Positions 25,575-32,972 of a DNA stretch of 64,000 nucleotides are shown piece after piece. The DNA comes from an uncultured Chitinophaga sp. (GTDB lineage: Bacteria; Bacteroidota; Bacteroidia; Chitinophagales; Chitinophagaceae). Every line of letters begins with the position of its first letter. Within the stretch, counting starts at the first letter, position 1. Under the pieces are notes generated by a model that was not told the origin of the DNA, made no database searches, and worked only from the letters and a program-made list of their open reading frames with translations. The DNA lies in assembly GCF_946479755.1 (NCBI RefSeq), contig NZ_CAMLHC010000017.1:124001-188000 (forward strand). Direction: 5' to 3'. Position numbers and translations under genes: made by a program.

Positions 25575-26030
25575 ATGGCACTGGATTCTACCGATATCGA
25601 AATTTTACGTCTTTTGCAGGTCGATGCAGAGCTGACCAACAAGGAAATCTCTGTTAAACTGCATAAATCCGTGGCAACGATCCATGAAAGGATACGCCGC
25701 CTGAAACAGGAAGGTTATATTAAACGGGTGGTGGCCATCCTGGACAGAAGAATGATCGGCAAAGGCCTGATCGCTTTCAGCCACGTATTACTGAAAGACC
25801 ATTCCGCTCACACCCTGAGCTCCTTTGAAGAGGCCGTGGTACAGTTCCCGGAGGTGATGGAATGTGTTCAGATGACGGGTACTTTTGATTTCATTTTACG
25901 CATCGCTACGGCCGACATGGAAGAGTACCATACTTTTTACCGTAAGCTGGCAGCCATTTCCACGATCACAACGATTCAAAGCTTTTTTGTGTTGTCGGAA
26001 GCGAAAAGCGATACCGCGTATCCGATTTAA
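25575..26030 (+). CDS. Lrp/AsnC-family transcriptional regulator
   Basis: A 151-aa protein with an N-terminal winged HTH (LDSTDIEILRLLQVDAELTNKEI, then KSVATIHERIRRLKQEGYIKR; residues 3-62) and a C-terminal RAM/ligand domain (residues about 65-150: AFSHVLLKDH, VMECVQMTGTFDFILRIATADMEEY). Family members sense amino acids and form octamers that wrap DNA. It is divergent from the cysteine desulfurase, with an operator-like dyad between them, so a role in cysteine or sulfur metabolism is a reasonable inference. Confidence 0.92.
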   Translation: MALDSTDIEILRLLQVDAELTNKEISVKLHKSVATIHERIRRLKQEGYIKRVVAILDRRMIGKGLIAFSHVLLKDHSAHTLSSFEEAVVQFPEVMECVQMTGTFDFILRIATADMEEYHTFYRKLAAISTITTIQSFFVLSEAKSDTAYPI

Positions 26031-26046
26031 AAGGATGATCGCGGTA

Positions 26047-26691
26047 TTATTGCGTAAGGAACCGTTGTGCAAAAAGGATCAACTCTGTCAGCCCCGTTAT
26101 GCCCGCTTTGCGGGCGATATTTTTGCGGTGTGTTTCAACGGTGAACTCTGTGATGTCAAGTGTGGCTGCAATCCTTTTGGTGGTATATCCAAGGCCTATC
26201 AGTTGCAGTATTTCTTTTTCCCGGTACGTAAGATGATAGGAGGCCAGCGCGGCATCGGGTGGGAGCGATGATTCCATTGGAGACGGAGCCGTGTCTTCGG
26301 CGAAAACTGTTTTCCCGGCTAAAACATTGCTGATAGCATCCAGGAGGTCTGTACTCTGTATGTCTTTTCCGATATACCCATGTATGCCTATGTCTTTGAG
26401 CTGTTTCCTGATCTTCTTATTCTGCAGCATAGATACCACGATGATCCTGATGGAGGGGAATTGTTTCCGGACCATAGCGGCCGTGGTGATGCCGTCCATC
26501 AAAGGCATATGAATATCCAGCAGGATCAGGTCAGGTATAGTGCTGTTGAGCACCTGCATCAGTTGTTTTCCATTGGTTACTTTAGCGCAAATATCAAAGG
26601 GCAGCTCCGCACTCAGGAGCACCTGTTCCAGCCCATCGGAAAACAAAAAATGATCATCGGCAATGATAATTTTGATTTTTTCCTGCTTCAT
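26047..26691 (-). CDS. NarL/FixJ-type response regulator
   Basis: A 214-aa protein with a receiver domain (residues 5-125: acidic pair D12-D13, phospho-acceptor D59 in LILLDIHMP, then VVSML and a K in the following loop) and a LuxR-type HTH (residues about 148-210: LTYREKEILQLIGLGYTTKRIA, then TVETHRKNIARKAG). Partner of the histidine kinase, whose stop codon overlaps this gene's ATG by 4 nt, so the two are translationally coupled. Confidence 0.94.
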   Translation of the reverse strand: MKQEKIKIIIADDHFLFSDGLEQVLLSAELPFDICAKVTNGKQLMQVLNSTIPDLILLDIHMPLMDGITTAAMVRKQFPSIRIIVVSMLQNKKIRKQLKDIGIHGYIGKDIQSTDLLDAISNVLAGKTVFAEDTAPSPMESSLPPDAALASYHLTYREKEILQLIGLGYTTKRIAATLDITEFTVETHRKNIARKAGITGLTELILFAQRFLTQ

Positions 26692-28586
26692 AGGTGTTGT
26701 GTTTTGGAAAGCGGTAATTCAATAATCAGGGTGGTCCCTTTAGGAGTACTGTCAATATGCAGCTGCCCTTGTAAATAGCTGACACGGGTGCGGATATTCT
26801 TAAGTCCCATTCCCGTGTCTTTGGCTTTTTCCGATATACCAATGCCATTGTCTTCTACAATAATCTGTATGTTATTGGATTCCGTGATGACCTGCACGCC
26901 GGCTCTTGAAGCAATGGCGTGTTTCAGGATATTGTTGATAGCTTCGTGAATGATACGAAATGCTTGTATAGAAACGGTGGGCGGCAGGGCCTGGTCCTGA
27001 CCGAGAAGGACGAAGCTAAACCCGGTGCCCGACTGTTGACTGAGCAATACTTTAAGTTTCAACAGGCTTTCATACAGACCTGTTTCCAGAAAACTATCGG
27101 GCAACAGGTTGTGTGCTATATTACGTGTTTCCGCACTGGCATTGCTGACGATGGTCAGTAATTGTTCTTTATTCGTCGCATCGGAATTGCTGATTAGTAA
27201 TTTCAGCGCTCCAAGGGTAGCTCCCAGCCCGTCGTGCAGGTCAGAGGCAATACGGGAGCGCTCTTCTTCCTGTGTTTCAATAATGTTTTTTAAATTGGTC
27301 TGTTCCATTTCTGCCTGTTTTTTTAACAGCAGCACGTTTTTGCGCGCCATCGCTTTGTACCGGTACACCAAAAGTAAACTTAGGATGACCAGTTCTATGG
27401 CCAAACCGACGGTTACCAGGTTGGGCCTTACCGGGTTGAAGCTGGTAATATCCAACCCGTTTAAAAAGATATTGATATACCCCAGATAGAGTGACACTAT
27501 ACTGAAGAAATAATAAGTAGCCAGTTTATTTTTTTTAAACATCATTTCAATAAGACTGACGAGAATCAGCAGACAACAAAGAGAAACAAGTGCTTTAGTG
27601 GTGTAATCCGTCCAAAGCCTCCCCGTTACTGTATCGTGAGCGGAGGGCAGGAGGTGGGTGAACATCAGCAGCACAAAATAACCCAGTCCTGCTCTGAATA
27701 ACCAGGTTGCCGGCGTATAAAAGAAGACACCCACCTTTTTCTGCCTGGTGAAAAGCTGCATGATGCGCAGGCCACTGAGCATGCTAAACAAGGCGAACGC
27801 ATAAAGGTCTGTGGCCTGTAATACATGGTATACCGGATATGGGAAAGCAGCAATGTCCAGCAGGTCTTCCCGGCAGAGAAAAATCATATTGCTCAGCACA
27901 TAAAGCCCGTACCACAGGTATATCTGGTCTCTGAGGGCCACGTATACCAACAGGCCCAGCACAGCGGCGAACAGAAAGAAGCCCATGTACCATCCCCAGG
28001 TCCAGAAGAACCGGTTTTCCCAGAGCAGGTACCCGTCCGTGGTCGTGATATCCATCGGCATAAATACGCCGGAGTGGCGATTAATAATATAAATATATAG
28101 ATCGCCTCCCGCATGGGGTGATAACCAAAAGGGAAAAGAGAGTGACCGCACCGGATAGGGCCGCTCCCGCAGCGGCGTAAGATTGGACACCGTGACGGGG
28201 ACTGCAAAGTTGCCATCGTTGGTGCGGAGGTAGAATACCGCTGTGTCTATAGATGCATACAGGCTGTAAAGGTACTGCAGCGGGCGGTCGGCACTGTTTT
28301 GTACCCTTATGTACAACCAGTAGTTGGAGGTGGTGATGCCGGTACTGAAAGGTTTATGCCAGGCGGTACGCTGGAACTTTCCGCTCTCCTGGAGAAAAAC
28401 TGCCTGGGAAAGATGGGTGTTCCGCCCCTTGTCTTCATAGCAGTAGAGGTATTCAGAAAGCTGTTCGTCGTTGTCCCCCTTCAAATACAAGGTGTCCTTA
28501 TAGGGCGATTGAGCGTTTATATGCGGGGACCACAGACAGCTGCATAATACCACGATAAACCGGATATGAAAATAAAGGGGGCTCAT
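26688..28586 (-). CDS. 7TM-DISM sensor histidine kinase (HisKA_3)
   Basis: A 632-aa protein. Signal peptide (residues 1-25), periplasmic 7TMR-DISMED2 domain (about 30-175, SNYWLYIRVQNSADRPLQYLY, FPFWLSPHAGG), seven helices (about 185-400), a coiled-coil linker (EMEQTNLKNIIETQEEE), the dimerisation/phosphoacceptor motif ERSRIASDLHDGLGATLG with His451, and a C-terminal ATPase (NNILKHA N-box, VEDNGIGI, GMGLKNIRTR). The DISM module is thought to bind carbohydrates or other small ligands. The adjacent response regulator is its cognate partner. It shares a 125-nt intergenic region with the secreted protein gene at 28712, which is a candidate target. Confidence 0.93.
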   Translation of the reverse strand: MSPLYFHIRFIVVLCSCLWSPHINAQSPYKDTLYLKGDNDEQLSEYLYCYEDKGRNTHLSQAVFLQESGKFQRTAWHKPFSTGITTSNYWLYIRVQNSADRPLQYLYSLYASIDTAVFYLRTNDGNFAVPVTVSNLTPLRERPYPVRSLSFPFWLSPHAGGDLYIYIINRHSGVFMPMDITTTDGYLLWENRFFWTWGWYMGFFLFAAVLGLLVYVALRDQIYLWYGLYVLSNMIFLCREDLLDIAAFPYPVYHVLQATDLYAFALFSMLSGLRIMQLFTRQKKVGVFFYTPATWLFRAGLGYFVLLMFTHLLPSAHDTVTGRLWTDYTTKALVSLCCLLILVSLIEMMFKKNKLATYYFFSIVSLYLGYINIFLNGLDITSFNPVRPNLVTVGLAIELVILSLLLVYRYKAMARKNVLLLKKQAEMEQTNLKNIIETQEEERSRIASDLHDGLGATLGALKLLISNSDATNKEQLLTIVSNASAETRNIAHNLLPDSFLETGLYESLLKLKVLLSQQSGTGFSFVLLGQDQALPPTVSIQAFRIIHEAINNILKHAIASRAGVQVITESNNIQIIVEDNGIGISEKAKDTGMGLKNIRTRVSYLQGQLHIDSTPKGTTLIIELPLSKTQHL

Positions 28587-28623
28587 ACTCCTGTAAATTA
28601 TACTTAAAAGAGGGTTTGTCTTG

Positions 28624-28639
28624 TACCTACCGGTAGGTA
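28624..28639. promoter_or_regulatory. 16-bp perfect palindrome next to a promoter
   Basis: TACCTACCGGTAGGTA is perfectly symmetric and resembles TetR-type operators (ACCNACCGGTNGGT pattern). It directly abuts the -33 TTG of the promoter at 28640-28671, where a bound repressor would block RNA polymerase. It could also affect the divergent histidine-kinase gene. Confidence 0.6.
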
Positions 28640-28671
28640 TTGTTTTCAGTTCATCTGACAGATTACTTTTG
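28640..28671 (+). promoter_or_regulatory. Bacteroidetes-type promoter of the secreted protein gene at 28712
   Basis: A -33 TTG at 28640-28642 and a -7 TACTTTTG at 28664-28671 with 21 nt between them fit the Bacteroidetes sigma-factor pattern. The predicted leader is about 35 nt. Confidence 0.6.
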
Positions 28672-28711
28672 TATAGGTCAGATAAAAATACCCCTATAAA
28701 ATCAAATAACC

Positions 28712-29500
28712 ATGAAGAAAAAAATACTATTTACCCTCCTCCTCTGTGTGGTTGTCCATTGGGCATATGCGCAGACCGGCGTATTCAAAAGTGGTTTCGT
28801 CTTCAGAAAAGACAGGTTCAACAAGCTTTATGGCGTAAAAGAAAATGGTAAAATAGATACCAGTCGGCAGCGGGTGATAAAAAACAAGCTGATTGGCGTT
28901 GTCAAAGAAAGAAATGAAGATACCCTTTCAATTGTCTTTTGGCCGTTGATAGATGACGAAGGGCTTGGGCAAACGGTACAAGGCATCAGGATAGTTGACT
29001 CCACGGACAACAAAAAGAAGTTTTATTTCCTGGTGAAAGACGGCTGGAAGGGCAAAAGACGCCATTTTGATGTACCCTACAGGTTCAGTCAACTCATTGC
29101 CACCAATATTCCTTTCAGGGTGTTTATCGGTGGCAGTAAACCGGGAAACGTAGAATCGGAATTTTTGAATGCTAACGTTTCTTATGTTTTGGTCAAAGGA
29201 TCCCTGAGGATTTATGAGAGCGACCTGGTGGCTCCCCGGCCAAGGTATTGGGCTTTTGGACCTTATCTGGGGCTTACCGCGATCACGAACCCTGACAAGA
29301 CGGACAGGAAAGAGTTTGGCGTGAACGGTGGGATTAATCTTATCGCAGGTACGCAGGGCGTAAATGCTGTTATCGCCCTTGGTGCGCAGAGCGGCTTTAC
29401 GAGGGCCACCAACGACATGCAATGGTATTTTGGTCTCGGTATAGGATTTAAAATTTTTGAATTGTTTTCCCCGGAAATCAAAAACAAAAAGGATGGTTAA
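28712..29500 (+). CDS. Secreted protein of unknown function, possible small beta-barrel end
   Basis: A 262-aa protein that I do not recognise. It has a clean signal peptide (MKKKILFTLLLCVVVHWAYAQ) and a basic middle section (residues 25-150, many Lys and Arg). The C-terminal 80 residues have alternating Gly/aromatic beta strands (FGPYLGLTAI, FGVNGGINLIAG, AVIALGAQSGF, WYFGLGIGFKIFE), as in small outer-membrane barrels. It carries its own promoter with a TetR-like palindrome and lies divergent from the two-component system. The tail is Lys-rich. Confidence 0.7.
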   Translation: MKKKILFTLLLCVVVHWAYAQTGVFKSGFVFRKDRFNKLYGVKENGKIDTSRQRVIKNKLIGVVKERNEDTLSIVFWPLIDDEGLGQTVQGIRIVDSTDNKKKFYFLVKDGWKGKRRHFDVPYRFSQLIATNIPFRVFIGGSKPGNVESEFLNANVSYVLVKGSLRIYESDLVAPRPRYWAFGPYLGLTAITNPDKTDRKEFGVNGGINLIAGTQGVNAVIALGAQSGFTRATNDMQWYFGLGIGFKIFELFSPEIKNKKDG

Positions 29501-29569
29501 TCCCTGATAAGCAAAATCCTCGGAAGCCGAAAAGAGGTTTACAGAGTAGGCGCATTAAAACTCAAAACG

Positions 29570-30061
29570 ATGCAGTTACCCGTCATTAAAAACAACCAGC
29601 CAAGCCTTGAATTACAGGCGCAATTATTATATTCGGATAATTTTCCCGGCTTAAGGCAGTTGGCAGACAACGAGCCCCGCCTGACGAAAGCAACTATTAC
29701 ATTTGCAACGCATAACGATAACAAGGATGATGATACCCTGTTGTTCGTTCAGCTTAAAACCAAAGTAAGTTTGTTCCTGAGCAAGGACCTTACCCGGCGG
29801 GAGGAGTTGGGGCATAATACCGAGTTCAACGACCCTTCCACCCATACTTTTAATCTTCCGCTGGCTTCAGAAAATATCCGGCAATCAGAACTGACGTTGC
29901 CCATTGTGGAAATTCAAATTCAGCCTAATGGCAACGATAGATGGATTTTTGACTACCAGGTGGCCCTGACTTTCGACGATGGCAACACCTACTCGTCCAA
30001 TGCTCACGGAGTAATGCTCGACCAGGATAACAGGAGTTATACCGGTGTTTTCGAAGGTTAA
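29570..30061 (+). CDS. Hypothetical cytoplasmic-type protein upstream of a metzincin-like gene
   Basis: A 163-aa protein with no signal peptide or membrane segment; family not recognised. It is rich in acidic and polar residues, with predicted beta strands (LELQAQLLYSD, KATITFATHND, LPIVEIQIQPNG, WIFDYQVALTFDDG) that could form a beta-sandwich. It lies 22 nt upstream of the HExxHxxGxxH protein, so the two are probably co-transcribed and may work together, for example as a partner or inhibitor of the protease. That is inference from spacing alone. Confidence 0.6.
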   Translation: MQLPVIKNNQPSLELQAQLLYSDNFPGLRQLADNEPRLTKATITFATHNDNKDDDTLLFVQLKTKVSLFLSKDLTRREELGHNTEFNDPSTHTFNLPLASENIRQSELTLPIVEIQIQPNGNDRWIFDYQVALTFDDGNTYSSNAHGVMLDQDNRSYTGVFEG

Positions 30062-30083
30062 AACCCATTTTGACAAAATAGAA

Positions 30084-30722
30084 ATGATGAGAGTCATCTT
30101 AACAGTCCTCTTCTGCAGCCTTGTAAGCGCTACGCAGGGACAGCGTTTAAAAATTATGGTGGATACGGTTAATTCAACCTGCTTTGACAAGAAGCATTAC
30201 GAAACGAGCCGGTACCGGAAAAATATCGATAGCGCCTTTATCATCATGAACGCTGTTTTTAATTCCCCTGACTTTCAGACCGCTATAGCAAAGGCGCATT
30301 TTCCATGTGTTAACAGGTATGGAGCCAGGTGCCATCAGGACAGCGCGGCAATAAGCGATAAAGAAGTGCTGGATAGTCTGTTTAAGAGGCCGGAGGTATC
30401 TATGGCTATAAGATTGAAGCGGCGCTGCAGGAAAAAACTGGGCAAAACGGGTTACAATAAATATAAAACAACCGCCTGTCTGAAGAATATACAGGGCAAT
30501 ATGCCTAAGCTACCGCTGTCGTACGCCCTCGCTGTGAACCTTTGCCATGAATATATGCATTTCATTGGTTTTTACCATTCTTCGTTTGCTGTCACTGACA
30601 TAGATGACGACCGTCCTAACCCGGACGGATATACAAACGATATCGCCTACCGGGTAGGATGGGATACATATTGGTTACTCAAAAAGTGGTATGAACAGCA
30701 TCAGCCGGTAGCTGGTTTGTAG
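30084..30722 (+). CDS. Small secreted protein with metzincin-type zinc motif
   Basis: A 212-aa protein starting at 30084 or the adjacent ATG at 30087, followed by a signal peptide (MMRVILTVLFCSLVSATQGQ). The motif HEYMHFIGFYH at residues 155-165 fits HExxHxxGxxH exactly, with three zinc-ligand His and a catalytic Glu. The metzincin Met-turn methionine is missing: no Met occurs after His165. Four Cys in the mature protein (TCFDKK, FPCVNR, ARCHQD, RRCRKK) plus TACLK and LCHE suggest disulfides. It is probably an exported metalloprotease or a derivative of one; family unknown. Preceded at 22 nt by an unassigned gene. Confidence 0.68.
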   Translation: MMRVILTVLFCSLVSATQGQRLKIMVDTVNSTCFDKKHYETSRYRKNIDSAFIIMNAVFNSPDFQTAIAKAHFPCVNRYGARCHQDSAAISDKEVLDSLFKRPEVSMAIRLKRRCRKKLGKTGYNKYKTTACLKNIQGNMPKLPLSYALAVNLCHEYMHFIGFYHSSFAVTDIDDDRPNPDGYTNDIAYRVGWDTYWLLKKWYEQHQPVAGL

Positions 30723-30747
30723 CAGGAGAATCGTCAAAACGTAGTAA

Positions 30748-30782
30748 ATTGGGTCTTCCGCCAGCCAGCGGGAAGATCCAAT
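30748..30782 (+). terminator. Hairpin after the metzincin-like gene
   Basis: Arms 30748-30761 (ATTGGGTCTTCCGC) and 30768-30782 (GCGGGAAGATCCAAT) pair with one G-U-type mismatch and one bulge; 6-nt loop. The T-run is weak. It ends the 29570-30722 unit. Confidence 0.5.
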
Positions 30783-30791
30783 TCAACGCAT

Positions 30792-30977
30792 ATGGTGACC
30801 AAACTGCAGATAAAAGATAAAAATGAGTCGGGCAAGTCGATCAGGATCGCGCCCTTCAATCCGGGCGATAAAATGGAGATCTTCGGCGGCCTCGCTACCG
30901 GAGATGCCCTGCTGGTGAGGGCTACCGACGAAATTAAACCCGGAACAGCGCTGGCGCCAAAATTTCAAAAGAAGTAA
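30792..30977 (+). CDS. 61-aa small protein resembling the C-terminus of an efflux adaptor
   Basis: A short ORF directly behind a terminator-like hairpin. The sequence PGDKMEIFGGLATGDALLVRATDEIKPGT resembles the C-terminal lobe of HlyD/RND periplasmic adaptors, where a GLxxGDxVV turn and an EIKDG-type strand are usual. It may be a small stand-alone protein, or a remnant of an adaptor gene whose front is gone. No adaptor-like sequence is visible upstream in this frame. Confidence 0.4.
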   Translation: MVTKLQIKDKNESGKSIRIAPFNPGDKMEIFGGLATGDALLVRATDEIKPGTALAPKFQKK

Positions 30978-31099
30978 CATCCGTCTTGCTGCATTCAGTA
31001 TTCCCGCATTTGGCTACAAACTATCAGGATTAGACTACAGCCGCCTTGCTGCGCCTCCTGATATTTGCTGTGGATTTTTTAATTTTAATACTGAATTGT

Positions 31100-31822
31100 A
31101 TGAAAACGGTTCTGATCACCGGCGCCAATAAGGGCATCGGCTTTGAAACTGCCAGGCAGCTGGCGCAGCAGGGCAATTTTGTGTATATCGGCAGCAGGGA
31201 CATGGCTAACGGCCAAAAGGTGGTAGCCGTGCTGAAGGATGCGGGCATTACCAACGTAGCGGCTATTCAGATAGACGTGACCGATACCGGTTCCATCAGG
31301 AACGCCAAAGAAACGCTCAGTGCGCAAAGTGGCGTACTGGATGTGCTGATCAATAACAGCGGTATCGCCGGAGAGCAGCCGCAGCAGCTGGCAGACGGCA
31401 GCATGGAAAACCTGCGTAACCTGTTTGAGACCAACTTTTTTGGCGCAGTACAGACCACGCAGGAGCTGTTACCGTTGCTGAAGTTATCCGCAGCGCCGGC
31501 TATCATCAACGTGTCCAGCGAAGTGGGTTCTTTAGCGATGCACTCCGCGCCCGACAGACGTGCCAACTGGAACAACTATTCGGCCTACGGCGCCACCAAG
31601 ACCGCACTGAATGCGTTTACGGTGATGCTGGCCAATGAGCTGCGCGTACAGAATATTACGGTCAACAGTGTCACGCCCGGCTATACAGCTACCGATCTGA
31701 ATGCGTTCAGCGGCTTTAAAACGGTGGAGGAGGGGGCCAGGCCCATTGTACAACTGGCCCTGTCAACAGACAGAACGATCACCGGTAAGTTCTTCCAGGA
31801 CGGCGGAGAGGTGCTTTGGTAA
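31100..31822 (+). CDS. Short-chain dehydrogenase/reductase (SDR)
   Basis: A 240-aa NAD(P)-dependent oxidoreductase from the ATG at 31100, chosen because the beta1 strand and cofactor motif follow at once (MKTVLITGANKGIGFETA; GxxxGxG at residues 8-14). NNSG (residues about 88-91), a catalytic Ser in INVSSEVG and YSAYGATK (Tyr and Lys) complete the classical SDR active site. NK at the cofactor loop and SRD after beta2 suggest NADPH. Carbonyl-reductase-like; substrate unknown. Followed after 22 nt by an AraC gene, an enzyme/regulator pair common in Chitinophagaceae. Confidence 0.93.
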   Translation: MKTVLITGANKGIGFETARQLAQQGNFVYIGSRDMANGQKVVAVLKDAGITNVAAIQIDVTDTGSIRNAKETLSAQSGVLDVLINNSGIAGEQPQQLADGSMENLRNLFETNFFGAVQTTQELLPLLKLSAAPAIINVSSEVGSLAMHSAPDRRANWNNYSAYGATKTALNAFTVMLANELRVQNITVNSVTPGYTATDLNAFSGFKTVEEGARPIVQLALSTDRTITGKFFQDGGEVLW

Positions 31823-31844
31823 CCGTTATTAAAAACATTGGTAC

Positions 31845-32756
31845 ATGACAAACAATAATATCCGGCGGTTAAAATCGCTCAGCGAATATCATAGGACCCG
31901 CGGCCTCCCGGCCCCGGAGCACCCGCTGATAAGCCTGATAGACTATCGTCAGATCAGGCACACCCGGGAGTTTAACGACGTCGCGTGGGTATATGACTTT
32001 TACATGATCGCCATGAAAAAAGGGCTGGATGCTAAATTGAAATATGGCCAGCTGCAATACGATTTTGATGAGGGCACTATGTTCTTTATTGCACCCGGAC
32101 AGGTATTTCAGATAGAAGTCGTGCAGGATGCACCCGGTAAATCCGGCTGGATGCTGCTGATACATCCGGACTTCTTCCGCAACCGGCCGTTGGCGCAAGA
32201 CATCAAAAAATATAAATACTTCGGATATTCTGTCCGGGAAGCGCTGTTTCTTTCTGAAAAGGAAGAAGCAGTGCTCACCGGCATTGTTCAGAATATCCAG
32301 CAGGAATACCGGGGCAACATCGATAAATTCAGCCAGCAGATTATTATTTCCCAGATTGAAGCCCTGCTCAGTTATGCAGAGCGGTTCTACCAGCGGCAGT
32401 TTCTTACCCGCGAAGTCGCCAACCATCAGGTGCTGGAGAAGCTGGAGACATTGCTGGACGACTATTTTGAGCATACACATAAAGAAGGACTGCCCACAGT
32501 CAATTACCTCGCCGGGCAGTTGAACCTGACCCCCGATTATCTCAGCTCACTGCTGAAAGTAGCCACAGGACTGAATACCCAGCAACACATCCATGAAAAA
32601 CTGATCGAGAAAGCAAAGGACAAACTGATCGGGACTACGTTGACCGTCAGTGAAATTGCCTATGAGCTTGGGTTTGAGCATTCACAGTCTTTCAGTAAAC
32701 TTTTCAAGGCGAAAACCAATCTTTCTCCGATGGCCTTCAGACAGTCGTTGCGGTGA
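31845..32756 (+). CDS. AraC-family transcriptional regulator
   Basis: A 303-aa protein with a cupin-like sensor (FDEGTMFFIAPGQVFQIE, residues about 80-98) and a C-terminal HTH pair (residues about 200-300; VSEIAYELGFEHSQSFSKLFKAKTNLSPMAFRQ). It is very similar in layout to the AraC protein at 4008-4865, suggesting paralogy. Co-directional with the SDR at 22 nt, so probably co-transcribed; it may sense the SDR substrate. Confidence 0.91.
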   Translation: MTNNNIRRLKSLSEYHRTRGLPAPEHPLISLIDYRQIRHTREFNDVAWVYDFYMIAMKKGLDAKLKYGQLQYDFDEGTMFFIAPGQVFQIEVVQDAPGKSGWMLLIHPDFFRNRPLAQDIKKYKYFGYSVREALFLSEKEEAVLTGIVQNIQQEYRGNIDKFSQQIIISQIEALLSYAERFYQRQFLTREVANHQVLEKLETLLDDYFEHTHKEGLPTVNYLAGQLNLTPDYLSSLLKVATGLNTQQHIHEKLIEKAKDKLIGTTLTVSEIAYELGFEHSQSFSKLFKAKTNLSPMAFRQSLR

Positions 32757-32851
32757 GTCTGCTGTCCGGCGTTGATTTGATACCGAACCTTTGATGCGGC
32801 TGCGTCCTCTAGCCGGTTGTTGCGGATGATGTCCATCATGTTGCATTTGTA

Positions 32852-32889
32852 AAATCCGAGATAGGACATGCGGCCTCTTTTTCGGATTT
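32852..32889. promoter_or_regulatory. Inverted repeat upstream of the TonB receptor operon
   Basis: AAATCCGA (32852-32859) and TCGGATTT (32882-32889), 22 nt apart, with a further ATCGGATCT at about 32908. It lies in the 216-nt gap before the TonB-dependent receptor gene and may be an iron- or ligand-responsive operator. Short arms limit confidence. Confidence 0.35.
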
Positions 32890-32972
32890 GATAAAACTTT
32901 TTCCGCATCGGATCTGATTGTCTATCTGCAATGAGCGACCTTTGCCGCTCAAATCATGTAGCAGCGATTATC

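Noticed and set aside
26011..26047. Hairpin at the convergent ends of the Lrp and response-regulator genes
   Set aside because: Stem ATACCGCG/CGCGGTAT has an internal mismatch and overlaps the Lrp coding end; no T-run, so too weak to call a terminator.
31023..31062. ATCAGGA/TCCTGAT inverted repeat before the SDR gene
   Set aside because: Seven-base arms with a 26-nt spacer are expected by chance at this frequency.
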